From Chrysomallon squamiferum (Eukaryota; Mollusca; Gastropoda; Neomphalida; Peltospiridae), in assembly GCA_012295275.1 (NCBI GenBank), contig CM022669.1:8236989-8300988 (forward strand): 64,000 bases of DNA, read 5' to 3'. Below the pieces are notes generated by a model, which worked only from the letters and a program-made list of their open reading frames with translations, did not search any database and was not told where the DNA came from. Positions 37,911 through 51,098 of this stretch are shown here, piece after piece; position 1 is the first letter of the stretch, and the number at the start of each line of letters is the position of its first letter. A program made the translations under genes and the position numbers.

Positions 37911-38089
37911 ATCCGTCCATCCATCCATCCATCCATCCACAGATACATTAATCCAACATGATATTCATCAAAGTCTTTCATAATCCATCCAAACATCCAT
38001 CCATCAACCTCTCTATCTGTGGCTATATTAATCTATCATTAATCAGTATTTCATAAAACATCCATCCATCCATCCATCCATCCATCCAT
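37911..38089 (+). repeat. (CATC)n arrays
   Basis: CATC runs at 37911-37939 and 38059-38089, right after the exon 2 donor, with degenerate CATC sequence between. Confidence 0.9.
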
Positions 38090-38317
38090 GAATGCTTCTG
38101 GTCCATTTCTTTGCATCTTTTTTTTTTTTTTAAATTTTCAAGAGATCGTCTTTCTCTGTACTCACTAAGATGTTCACTTTCACCTCACCTGCAGTTCAAT
38201 AATTCACCTGTGTCACATTCGTTAGTCAGCACTGTTATTATTATTATTATTATCATCATCCAAGTGACATGAGTTAGAATTTCTTGTCTTTCTAAAATTA
38301 CTTCTCACACCTCAGTC

Positions 38318-38348
<31 letters not shown>

Positions 38349-40545
38349 TCTGGTGAATTTAGTGCAGATATCAAAACATAAAACCCTACCTGCCAAGATT
38401 TATGTCATTGATATGGTCTAAAACTCACAACCCCCACATGGCTGGCTGATGCCATCCAGTTCAGAGGTTTGTAAAAGTGAGGTTTGTTAGACCAATAAAT
38501 GTTTGTTGAGTGTTAAACAGGGTGTCACAGCGAGATAGGTTAACTACGCAGGATTAGATTGAGTCGCAGAGATCAGTGTAAAAGATTTTACTATCGGCGT
38601 GAGTGGTTGTTCCATGTAGTTTCACTTTTAACATGTTTTAACTTTAAAGATTTAAAAACAATTTTTTTTTTTTTTTTTTTTTTTTTAATATTAACAGATT
38701 AACTGAAGTCTGTGTCTGTTTTTCATCAATTTTTAATTCCAGTTTCTTCTACTATTTTTTGTTTTTTAATATTTGTATTTTATAATAATTTCATAAATTA
38801 GTTATTTAGTTTCTTTTCCCCTTTATTTACTTTAAAAAAAAAGAAATAATAAAATAAAAATAATAATAATAAAAAAAATAAAAATAAGGAAAGAAAAAAA
38901 AGTCAGTTGTTTTTCTTTCAAGCATCTTTAGATTCATTAGCTTGAAGCTTTCAAATGATTTGCTTGAATCTGTTATTTAATAAATAAATGGATATTTTAT
39001 TACCTAGGTGTGCTATAACTTTGGTATGTAATTGCCAGTGATGCAATAACATTCACATTAACCAGAATTGTAATAGTTCATTACAGTCTATGATAAATTA
39101 TTATTAACTTTCATATAATATTTGTGAGTAAATTAGGTTTGTTATTGTCAGTTTCTACAGTATTTGCTCATCTTTTTAAAATTAAAAAAGCTGCATTCAG
39201 AATTAATGAAGTACGTGCTAGAATATTTGGAGAGTAAATATTTGTAAAAAAAAACTTCAAACAAAACAACCATAAAGATCCATCAAATACTGAAACAACA
39301 GCAACAGCAGCAAAAAACTAATGATCAATAACTGCATAGTGAAAACAGAATTCAATTTAACATAATTATAACTAAAAGTGTTGTTCATTATTTGGCACCA
39401 GTGTGGTTCTGAGAAAAAAAAAAACTGTTGAAAAGAATTTCTCAAATTCTAAATCAGTCATGAATCTCTTCTTTTCCTTCAAATCATTGTACCCGGCAAT
39501 AAAGAGGACGAAAATGATAAACTGCTCCTGTATTTTTTAGTGAAGATTTCTGCTAAAACATACCAGCTTTGACTTACCTTCGGTTGTATGTATAAAACAT
39601 ATTTAAACGTCTGCTGTATGTATATTAGTGATATAATGTGAGTGCCTGTCATACCACGCTGATATATCACAGCGTGTGTGTCATTACTTGATGCACACAG
39701 AAATAAACACAGGAATAATGCAGACAATTGTTTTAGTGCCTCTCTCATCTGTAAAGTGCTGGAATGGGTGTTTTTTTTTTTTATTTTTTTTTTTTTTTTT
39801 TTGTGTCAAAATCTTGTTGTTGCTGAACCATGGTGAAATTTCTATGCTAATTAGGTCCTGGATATTTGTGTGAAGCTTTGGGAACATTTCTGAATGATCA
39901 TTCTTTGAGGAGTAAATATGAGGAGTAAAATATATCAAAACCATAGACAAAACCATCTAACTAAGTCACAACAAAACCATCTGTATAATGGAAATATGAC
40001 AAAGCCATGTAACTAAATTATTACAAAAACCATCCAAGTGAGACACACATACAACTCAGAGCATTTCAGTCTTAATAAATTTTTCAGACTGCAGTCTTTT
40101 TTTCTTAATAATTATTTTCTTTACTTCAGAATATTAATGTGTATTTTCATTTTGATATGTGTCAGAAAAAAAAAAAATGAAAAAGTTAAAAAAAAAAAAA
40201 TTTTTTTTTATATAATTCTATCTCCTTTTCATGGCTGGAAACAATTTGTTAAAGTAATGTAATCAGTAACCATTTTTTTTTATCCATTATTTTTTATTTT
40301 ACTTTTTAAATTTGATTTTGTGATTAATTTCTGTTGATGCCTTCCTGCTGGAATAAACTGATAATTAATCTTTGATATTAAAATTAAGCCTGCTGGCTCT
40401 GGATTTAATTTACTGACAAACTGTCCAGCTCAAGTGACAAGGGTTGTTAGATCAATACTCCTTACCTCATAAACTAAATTCTCCAATCAATAAACACTGA
40501 ATAGAATTTAAATAAGCAAACAATCTTGGAACTGTGTGAGTGTTA

Positions 40546-40650
<105 letters not shown>

Positions 40651-41139
40651 TAATTATCCATCTATCTATCAATTTATACGCACCTATTTTTCAATTTCTC
40701 TGTTATTTCCCTTGTCTCTCTGTATTTATATATTTCATTATCCTGGCATCAAACCAGAATTAATTTATCATCAATAAAAAAAAGCTTAACATCTGCCAGA
40801 AATAATATCATTGGGTTATTAAGGAAATTGCTCTGATATGTTAGTAAAAAAAAAAATTCACCGATTTACTGTAACCTCTGAGATCAGCACTGCTTTGTAT
40901 ACATTTTTGTTAGAAAACTGACATTTTTGTAAATCTTTTCTCCACCTGGGTAAACCTTATGTTGTCTTATATCAGTTTTATTTCACGCATGGTTCCTAGG
41001 AATTTCAGAAATAAGGTTACAGATGTGGGTGTGTTTAGTTGTCTTGCCTTTTATCCAGGGAACAATAGAGGTGAATGGTTATTTTTTTTTTTCGTACTTT
41101 TAATTGTTTATTTCTTGTTTTTTTTTTAATGTCATTATT

Positions 41140-41395
41140 TTGATGATGATGATGATGATGATGATTATGATCTAATAATAATGATGATAACCATGATGGT
41201 TATTGAATGATGAGGATGATTTTGACAATGATGGGTATGATGATACTAACAATGTGATGATCATGATAAAATGGATGGTGATGAAGATGGTGATAATGAT
41301 TATGATGATGATGATGTGGATGGTTATGGAAATACTAATAGTAATGATTATTATGATGATGAAGATGATAACGAATAAGATGATGATAAGAAGAA
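41140..41395 (+). repeat. (GAT)n and degenerate GATGAT-rich tract
   Basis: GAT repeats at 41140-41164, followed by about 230 bp rich in GATGAT with many substitutions. Confidence 0.85.
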
Positions 41396-41659
41396 GAATG
41401 TAAGAAAAATGATAAACGCAATGAAGAACAAACTGGTGTGAAGTGTAGAAGTGGCTATGAACAGTTGATGGTGTAGTGTGTCAGGTAGGTTTAGTTCAGT
41501 GTTATGTAAGTCAGAGATAAAACAACTGGCTGGCTTACTGCCCCAGTTTCTGACTACCTCACACACTTTTCCTACTGTGAGATTCCCTGGAGAGCTCTAC
41601 TAGTGTTCTTACACACAGTCAGTCTGATTGTTTAACTAATTGTGTCACTGTAGTTCATT

Positions 41660-41661
<2 letters not shown>

Positions 41662-41690
<29 letters not shown>
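41662..41690 (+). repeat. (CA)n microsatellite
   Basis: CA run of 29 bp. Confidence 0.95.
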
Positions 41691-42636
41691 TTCGTGTAAG
41701 TGTACATGTATATTCATTCATGTATACATGCAAACAAGATACACAATTCCACAGAAAATGAACTGTATATGTCATTATTTTTTTTTTAATTTATTATATG
41801 AATAATAAAAAAATAAATTCCCAGACAGTTAACTCAAATTCTTTATAAAATTTAACTGTAAGCTCTTTAACATAAATAAAAAGCAAAAACTCTATAGTTT
41901 TTTTAAACATAAATCATCACTTTTCAATAAAGCTTGGTTTGCCTGTTGAAACAACCTCAAAAGAATTCTTCAACAGAAGCCATGGAATGACTTGAATGTG
42001 CCGTGGCATAATTGCTATATCACCCATAGCACTGTGACATAACTGATCAGAGACAGCTGGTCTGGAGAAATATGTTTAATATGGATCCTGCTCCATTGAT
42101 GTGCAATACCAGCATGCCAAGCTTTTATTCCTAGCACCGGCCCGAGGCAGAATCAGTTATTTTTGTCTGCACATGCATATGTATCTGCACGACATTCCCA
42201 CTTCAAAACAATGGCATCAAAGCCCAGTGATAGACAAAGGTATCCCAAAGTCAGCACTGTAGAAAATTACCATGGAAAAGAACCAGAAGATTCGGTCATG
42301 TAAACCCATTAATAAGTGACATTACTCTTACTGCAATGTACTGAGACTAAATGCTACTGGTAAAAAATGCGTGTAATGTGTTGAGGAAGGACATTAAGAG
42401 TATCAGTTTGGCTGGACAGTCAGGCTTGGTAATGAAGACGGGTTATTCCTACACATGTTTTATTTAGATGTAGGTGAAGTCATGCAAATGGAAGAGAAAT
42501 AAATGGATGTTTTGACAATGGACCGTGGCATTGTGGATTAGTTACAGGATACTGTTCATTTGACAGTTGCAGTGTTTGGTTGCAGATTGCAGTGGACCTT
42601 TTCGAATGGCTTCCCTTGTGGACACACCTCTACTAG

Positions 42637-42800
42637 TGACCACTTCAGAACCAATCTGCTTGACCACTTCAGAATGAATCAGCCTGAACACTTCAGAAGT
42701 CTACCTGGACTCTTCAAAAATAAACCACATTCACATTTCTTGAATTTACCTGAATACTTCAAAACTAATTTGCTTGAAAGCTTAAAAATAATTTACAAGG
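42637..42800 (+). repeat. Minisatellite with 24/21-bp period, open in one frame
   Basis: Copies starting TGACCACTTCAGAA or close variants occur at 42637, 42661, 42685, 42706, 42751 and 42775. Spacings are 24, 24, 21, 45 and 24, all multiples of three. One + frame stays open through the array (42560-42835) and gives an eight-residue repeat of the DHFRTNLL type. No family was recognised, and the region lies inside intron 2. Confidence 0.7.
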
Positions 42801-43079
42801 ATCCTCTGGAAAGAAAAAGAAATAAAAAAAAATAAAAAAATAAAATCTGTTTAAAATTTTACAAAAAGATTACTTGTGCATTTCAGAATTATTTTACCTA
42901 AACACCTGAAGGTTGACAAAGATTTTAAAGATAACAAAATTGATTGTGACTGCAGTGATCATTACAAAATGGCTGCTGGTAAGAAATCACTTTAAAATTC
43001 AAAACTGACCAAACTGCCTTCAAAATGGCCTGTGACCACGGTAACCACATCGGAACTGCTTGTCATCAAACTCACTTTA

Positions 43080-43200
43080 AAAACTGATAGTGGATCAAAT
43101 ATCCTTAAAACTTTCAGTGACCAGATTGACCAGTGAAAACCTGTTAGTGACCCTTAAAGCCTGTTAGTGACCAGTGAAAACCTATTAGTGACCAGTGCTG
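43080..43200 (+). repeat. Degenerate repeat of TTAGTGACCAGTGAAAACCT
   Basis: Four to five irregular copies of GTGACCAGTGAAAACCTRTTA. It may be related to the nearby 24-bp array by shared GACCA motifs. Confidence 0.6.
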
Positions 43201-43666
43201 CCATCTTGAAAATCTCTAGCCAGTCACTAATCCAGTTTGTGGGTAACATTCACAACAATCAGTGCACTAATCAAATCAGACTGAAGTGATTACTGGATTA
43301 TCAGGTACAACAGGCTGAATAATGAATGTGCTGGAAATAATTTATTTAGCACACAGATTTCATTTCACGGGAAGAATCTTGTTTTCAAACAGAAACATTC
43401 GGCTTTACGTCTGGTTGTCATGGAATCATGAGACACCTGTCTGTACTGCACACAGGTGTGATGTTACTGTGTGCCTGATTGTGTGCTCATCTCTCATTAG
43501 TTTGCAGACAATGCTGCTTCAGTTTCTTCAATCTATTTTAGTAATATTAACTTTCTACATGAAAGGGAAAAAGTTTTTTTGAATGGTGAAAAATATTCTA
43601 GATGGTGGTAATAAATGAATAAATGGATGAATAAAATAAATGAATAATAAAATGGATGAAAATAAA

Positions 43667-43669
43667 AAA

Positions 43670-43704
<35 letters not shown>

Positions 43705-43705
43705 A
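43667..43705 (+). repeat. (AAAT)n microsatellite
   Basis: Near-perfect AAAT run, with degenerate AATGAATA-like sequence before it. Confidence 0.95.
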
Positions 43706-43734
43706 ACTAATAAGCAGACAAAAAACTGACTCAG

Positions 43735-43835
43735 ATGTGAAACAGCTTAATTGTCCTCCAAGAAGGATTGATCCAGTGACACCCCACACTTTGAGCAGAG
43801 ACTCCATCTGTGAGCTACATTTCACTCCTCGTACC
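43735..43835 (-). mobile_element. Possible tRNA-derived SINE head, minus strand
   Basis: On the minus strand, TGTAGCTCACAGATGGAG resembles an A box and GGATCAATCC lies about 35 bases downstream as a B-box-like match. The downstream part reads into the neighbouring AAAT microsatellite (43667-43705), which would be at the 3' end of such an element. Confidence 0.35.
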
Positions 43836-44449
43836 TTTAAGAGAGGAAAGGAGATGATTAGGACTATTAGCAGATATTTTCTATCTGTATGAAATGATCC
43901 TGCTGACTGATTAAGTTGACCTTGCTCACCGTTTTGAAGCTTCCACTCTGCGATAATGTGATATGAACACCCTCCTGTACTGAAAGAACTGGCTCCCAGG
44001 AAATACGTTTTACATGTTAATGTGTACATTTATCCTTTTCTAGACACCACTGCAAATACAGTTCTTCACACCTATTTCCTTGAAAATGTATTTGTCATTC
44101 GAACATTTGGTACTACCTGTAATATCATTTACGAGGAGTATGATAATAAAAATCAGAAAGGTATAATCTTTAGGTGTAAATTCATTTTGTCCTCTCTAAT
44201 TACTTTATGGGTTTAATAATGTAATTTTGACACCTTTTGAAAATTAATGTTCTGTTTTGTGACACAGGGCAAACTGTCTTCTCAAAAAAACAGCTCATAA
44301 TTTAAGATATGACAGCAGTTTTAAATTTAAATGAACGATTAAATAAATAAATTTGTCTAAGGTAAATAAATTTTCAGGTGCACCGTTATTTGATGACTTT
44401 ATTATAAAAGAAAAAGGTATCTTAACAGAAACCAACTTGTCCTTTATGT

Positions 44450-44453
<4 letters not shown>

Positions 44454-44531
<78 letters not shown>
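44454..44531 (+). repeat. (GA)39 microsatellite
   Basis: Perfect GA run. Confidence 0.95.
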
Positions 44532-44534
<3 letters not shown>

Positions 44535-44766
44535 TGAACATGAGCATCTATCTGTTTATTGATTCATGTTTTTAAATATTTTATTCTAGACTGGTTCAAC
44601 ATAATACTTTACTGAAGATGACTTACATAATTTATACATTTATTTATATGCCTCTATTGTATTATTAAATAATATTAAATATCTGCCTCTGAAAGAAAGT
44701 AATGTAAAAAGTAATACTGGCTAAAAGGATGACTATAAAAATAATAATAAGAATAATAAGAACTAT

Positions 44767-44813
44767 ACAACAACAACAACAACAACAACAACAAACAACA
44801 ACAACAACAACAA
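44767..44813 (+). repeat. (CAA)n microsatellite
   Basis: CAA triplets with one extra A. Confidence 0.95.
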
Positions 44814-45509
44814 GAAAGTAAGAAAGAAAGTAAGAAAACAACAAAATAAAATAAATATAAAAAGAAAGAAAGAAAAAGCAACGAGAAGACAACAGAATCA
44901 AAAAGGAAGATAAATAAAACAGCACTTTTTGAACTGAGGTCATCAGACAGGAGTGACAGATTTACAGACGCACAGAATAATTTTGTTACAAGTGAGTGAA
45001 GCTCTGTAACTTCATCACCATGGCCACCAGATTGACCTTGTCTGCCGCAGGATCAGAACTGGATGACCAGGTCACACTGACCGAACTGTCACTACAAGTT
45101 AGATTCTGGTCATTCTTTGGTGAAAGCCTCTGGAAGCTTCCACAGTACACTCCAAGTAAACAGCTGTGGAGAAATTGCTGTTTTTAGAAGTAAAAAGAGA
45201 AGAAGAAGAAAAAAATAAAATGCCAAAAAAAAAATAATAATAATAAAAATAAGTGCCAAAAAGAAATATGAATTAAAGAAATGAAGAGAAAAGAAGAAAA
45301 AAGAAAAGATAGAACTGGAAAAAAGAAAAAAAAAAAAAAGAAAGAAAAGGAGGTGGAAGAAAAATAAGTAAAATGAATGTACATTTGTTGTATCAGAGTT
45401 TACACACACACTTCACAGATTGACGCTAACTGATGCACATAATTACCAGACTGTGCCAACTTTCAGTGTTTTCTTTCTATCAAGAAAAGAAAAATATATC
45501 TACAGTGAT

Positions 45510-45548
45510 TCTTCTTCTTCTTCTTCTTTTTTTCTTCTTCTTCTTCTT

Positions 45549-45579
<31 letters not shown>

Positions 45580-45656
45580 TTATTATTATCATCATCAACA
45601 TCATCATCATTATTGTCATTTTCATTATCAAGATTATCATCATTATCACCATCATC
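45510..45656 (+). repeat. (CTT)n passing into ATT/ATC triplets
   Basis: CTT run at 45510-45578, then ATT and ATC triplets to about 45656. The triplet phase is kept over much of the length. Confidence 0.95.
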
Positions 45657-46224
45657 CTTTTTTTTTTTTTTTTAAGAAAAATGTAAATAAATAAAAATAA
45701 AACTGTTCATACTCGCATTTGGAATGTGAAAAGGAAAATGTGTTTTTATAATTTTTGAAATTGGAAGCTAATTTGTGCAGTTGATAAAAAAAGAGAGTTT
45801 AACGAGATGTTTGCAAAATGCATCAAGTTTTTACATAATTGGCTTCTCTGATTGACAAAACGTCTGCTTAGAGTAATCTGCCCTTGGCAGACAGCCTAGC
45901 TTACATTTTTATTATTTATTTTTTTATTTTTACTGATCCTAACTTATTCAGGAATAAAGTTGTCAAAACAGTGCTTCTGGTAATTAATTATTTTTTCCAC
46001 CATTTTTTTTTTTTTTCTTTACTTCTGCAAAAAGCTTGTTGCCAAGAAAATACACAAATATATAACAGTTCTGCTTAATGAATATTAAATGTTTTTCAAT
46101 TATCCTGTAATATGATTGATTAAAACTAATGACCAATGAACATTGAGTATTTTGTTGAGTAATAGCTAATTAAGTGAAAGATAATTAAAATTGTAGCTGT
46201 ATTAACACAAACTGGCCTTACTGC

Positions 46225-46335
46225 TTATCTATGTCTGTCTAGTGGTTAAGCTTTCAGCCTTATGTCTAGAATGTTCTGGGATCATATCTTGATAATTGCA
46301 CAAACTAGAAACAACTGGAAAGTTACTTAACTTAA
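46225..46335 (+). mobile_element. Possible tRNA-derived SINE relic
   Basis: CTAGTGGTTAAGCTTTCAGC resembles an A-box segment, and GTTCTGGGATCATATC a B-box segment about 30 bases later. Weak and diverged. Confidence 0.25.
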
Positions 46336-49300
46336 ACACACACACTCATATCTGACACTGTACAGAAGGAACCACTAAAGTCGTCTGATTGAAATATTCA
46401 CATGTATAGTAATGACAAAACTATCTACACATGGATGGTTCAAGCTATTTCATATGAATATACTACATAACTGTATATTTAGACATTCTTTGCATTAGCT
46501 TAATGGAATTAAAATTTTCATAAATCTACTTGACCATTATCATAATGACTCATTTTGTAAATTGGTATTGACAGCTCTTAATGTCTTTCGAGTAAGAAAG
46601 GCTTCCAGTTCTAAGGTTTAAATGAGATACTTTTTTAATGACATACATAAATAGAAAGATTGATTTTGTTGGAACTATAGCTTACAGTCATTTTTGCATT
46701 CTGTCAGAGTTGAGCCTAATATATCTTAGAAGCAATTTCTCTGAAACAGATCTTAAGTAACAGAGAAACTTTTTGTGAGAACTGTAGATTATTTATACAT
46801 TAATAACTTAGAACATTTTTTTGCAAGCACTGCAAGTTTAGTCAGAAACATTTTCTTGTCTTTCCTGAATCATTCTTATGTAACATAACAAACATTTTCT
46901 CAAGTTTGTGTCTTAAATAGCTTTCAAACATTCTGTGTAAATGTCAGAAACACAACAAGACCAAATGAAACTCTCATCCAGGGTTAAACATTATTGCTAC
47001 TTGTAACAGGATCAGAGTAATGAAGGAGAGACACGCTTTCTATTCTCTGTATTTCTCTCTCTCTCTCTCTCTCTCTGACATTTCTCACCAAGTATTATTT
47101 ATCTGTTTCCCTGGCTACCTGAAAGATGTGGAAACCACAGAGAAAACAAATGACAGAGGCAGACAAAAGCAATGAGGAGAGAACGTGTGTTTGTTTATCT
47201 GCTGTATTCTTCAGTTTGTTCTCCTGCCAGAGTTACATCACTTCTCCATCGTCTTGTGGGTTTTTTTTTCACTCAAAGGGAGCGTTTGAGTGTGATTATT
47301 AAATCTGCTGATCTATTGTTCTGTAAAACGTGTTATTACTGTGTTGTAAGCAGTGCATGAAGTGTTAAAAACAAGAATGAATATTTTGTCTAACGTATCT
47401 TAAATTTCAGTTGTTTTTAGTAACAAACGTGTTTTTTTTTTGTATAATGATAATTAGAGAGAGGTAAAAAATAATTATCATCCTTCCATGGGTTAATTTT
47501 ATTAGACAACAGAAAGAAATATTTAAATGCACCTTCCCTTAGTACCAACTACAAGTTTCAATAAACTAGCAATGGAGCACTATTGGAACAGGAATTAACT
47601 AAATGAATACACTAATACAATGATCCATTACCCTTTATTTGTAGCCAGATTCCAGGTTTTATCCACAGTGAAAGTAACATTACTATGTATGTGTATTAAA
47701 AATATTATCCTTATTACATACAGTAGACATATTTCCTGTACAGTAAAATGTATTATCTTGTTATACACCATATCATACATAATATTATTACACACCATGT
47801 TATAATATTATATATATTATCACACAAGGTAAAAAAAAAAAAATTACTTTATTACAGATTTCATTTTTGTTTTTCTAACATTTACTTGTGTATTTTCTAA
47901 GATAACATTTATTTTTCTCTCAGCTGTATAATATTGCATAAAGAAAAGATCTCAAAGTTCCTGTGGTTATTTCATTAGACTATTGTTTTCTCTTTTGAAG
48001 TCAAGATAAACAAAACTGAACAGAACCTTACTTCTGTAGATATATATTGCCTGGTGTTTTAAAATGGGATATTTCTAACTCTTTCTCGTAACCATAACTG
48101 TTGAGTTTGAGAAAAATGAAAGAACATCCCAGCTAAAAGAAAAACACCACCCACTGATTTGGAATTCACGAGATTAAGAAGAAAGAGATACAGCTATTTA
48201 CACTGAAAGTGTGATCGCTAGGGGGGAGGGGGGTGCGTGGGTTTGGTAAACTTGGCTCAAACCCACGAAAGAAAAATGAGAGAGATATAAATCATTTTTT
48301 TTTTAAAATAATATCTTTTACAGAAATCAATCAAATGAGAAATTTTATTTTGTAACATGTTGTATTAAGTTTCAACAATATTGAAATAAAAAATGTTCTG
48401 CACTAGCTGATTGTGTGACAAAGTGAAGTGCATGAAGGTGCTTGAATAATGATTTAAACCTGTCTGACCTCAGAACTCTCTCACTGCCTGAAGACATCTG
48501 GCAGAAGTGCTGACTTGGCTGGTCTCTGATAGAGTAGATAGCTCACAACAGTTTAACCCAGTGCCAAAGTCTTCACCTCTGGAAATCAGATCAAGGATCA
48601 ATAGATCTATTCCCACTAATGGCCTGATGAACTGTTTTCTTTCCAAACAATTGTTCGGTGATTAGAACTTAAAGGCAGTGGTCTGCGGTTTCTTAAAATG
48701 CATGTCAAAGATCTGTTGTTTCCTGATCTGAGGAAAATTGTAGCTGGTTTCTGTTGAAGACATGTGTTACAGTTGGGTGTTACAGTTGGGAAATTTTTTG
48801 TCTTATAATAGTCAGTGAAAGAAAAATTAATATTTTACTCCAGTTAGCTTTGATATAAAATTACATTTCTTCATTTACTGAGTCATATCAAAAATAACTA
48901 AGACTTGGCCATGATGAATAAGTGTTTGAATTTAGAAGGGGCTAAAATTCTCTTGTTTTTATTTATCAGACAATTGTGTAATTTGCAGGACAACTGTATA
49001 TGAACTGTTATTTTTAAGGATAAAAAAAGAGCAAAAACCTGCCACTCTAGTCTACTGTAGTTTATTCTTTTTCTTACTGATTATGACAAAGTGATTGTTT
49101 TTATTGTTCTCATAGACCTGATGTCACATACCATGACTTTTGTAACATTTGTCTTGGAGCACAGGTTTGAATGGGCAATAACCTAGTTAGTGCACTGTGT
49201 TAGGACAGATCCTGCAGCTACTCACATCCCAAGCTCACTCTGTACCTGTGGGGCACTGAGTAATTTGTTAAACTGGTGAGTTAAACAGTTTGATGTGCAG

Positions 49301-49436
49301 GAAGCCAGAATATCTCATTTAAGATAAAAACAGGAGAGATAAAATGCAGTGTTGTGTGTTTTCACATTACCAGGGATCCTGAGGCTTGCCGCATCAAGTC
49401 TGGCTGGTAATTTACTGCAAAATGAAACCAAACACG

Positions 49437-49464
49437 CAGACAGACAGACAGACAGACAGACAGA
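49437..49464 (+). repeat. (CAGA)n microsatellite
   Basis: Seven CAGA units. Confidence 0.9.
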
Positions 49465-50236
49465 TAGATGTCTATTCTGAAAAACGTTCTTTTCATTCTT
49501 TTCTTTGTTTCACACTTGCATCCTCCCTTATTCTCTGTTATTTCTTTCTTGAGATGTTTATCTCTGACTTAAAGCAGATACTCTTGACTTTGGAAAATTC
49601 AAAAGATGAAATAAAAATAATAAAAATAACTATTACTAATACTGGTATCATCATCATCAAAAAAAAAAATATATAAAAGAGAATAGCTTAGTCATTGTTA
49701 ACAGAAATTAATAATGAAGTTTTCTGCCAGAGTATGATTCACTTGGGTGTGTACATGTGTGTACGTTTGTGTGTGTGTGTGTGTGTGTGTGTTAATTTAA
49801 AGTCACTTAAAACTATTCATATTAATTCATACTTCACTCTTGTACATTTGATATTGATTCATTTTTTTTCAGTATAAGCCTACAGCCAAGCCAGTGTGTT
49901 GTTGTTAAGTACATGAAACAATGGTTACTACTGGTTTTTAACATACTAAATTGTCTTTATTATCATCATCATTACCAGAAACCTGTTAAAAGATTTCTTT
50001 ATGTATTGTCTTTGTTACTTACTACCAGGATACAACAGACTGTTTTTATTAACACACAAAGGGTTCCTGTACCTTGTAAACAAATTGTTTGTCATAACAA
50101 TTTGTGGGTGACAAACAACTTTATGTCTGAACCTGTGCAAGACTTGATGTTTCTGTTGTGTTTTTTTATTACTTGTTGTCAAACTTAATGTTAAAATACC
50201 TTTATTTGTGTGTTAGTAGCCATTTCTTTCTTTTAC

Positions 50237-50273
<37 letters not shown>

Positions 50274-50876
50274 TCATCGGTATTTTGTTGATTATAAAAT
50301 AATAAATAATTATATTTATATATATATATATATATATAAAAGAATAAATACAAAAATAAAAGGAAAAGACGGTAAAAGAAGTTCAGGTTTTATGGTTTTG
50401 TTTGAAGAAGGGTTTATGTGGTTTATGTTTTATTGCTTCAGTACTTTTCTAGGTTAATTTTTATCACTCTTACATCACATGGTTTATTTAACACAGTGTA
50501 GGTTATACATACAAAATTAAATAAATAAATAAAATTCAAATGAATTATTTTACAAAAGAAAAAATTCTTCTACAAACAAACATAGGACTGTTAAAATTTT
50601 CCCCTTTTATAAAAAATCATGGTAACTTTGTTTTTTGAATTTTCAAAATAACCTTTACACTATTTCACATTCTGGCTTGTGCTCCACACTATGTTATCAA
50701 AGGCTTTGAAAAGATGCTATTAGTATCTATTAGAAGATGTATTTATAAGATGTGTTCCTGTCAGTCAATAGTGGAAACCTATTGAATGGTTCATTTTGGG
50801 TTTTCTTTCTCAGATCATCCTTACTAATACATCATAGTCTAATATCCAGCAAAATCAAACTGTGTAGAGGTGTCTG

Positions 50877-51098
50877 ATATTCATATTTTATTTCACTGGT
50901 TGAAGATTCATCCAAAAATGAGTCCAGTTTTTAACATTCTGTGCAGCAAACAACTTTTTCTATACTATAAACTGCAACACAAAGGCAGATATTCATTTTT
51001 TAATTCACTGGTTGAAGATTCATCCAAAAATGAGTCCAGTTTAACATTCTGTGCAGCAAACAACTTTTTCTATACTATAAACTGCACCACAAAGGCAG
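50877..51098 (+). repeat. Recent tandem duplication, 112 + 110 bp
   Basis: Copy 1 is 50877-50988 and copy 2 is 50989-51098. They share TGGTTGAAGATTCATCCAAA, GTGCAGCAAACAACTTTTTC and the rest, with only a few substitutions and small T-length differences. The high identity points to a recent event. Confidence 0.93.

Noticed and set aside
37911-38089. Telomere-like repeat
   Set aside because: The unit is CATC, not the animal telomere hexamer, and arrays of it are short and scattered in the introns.
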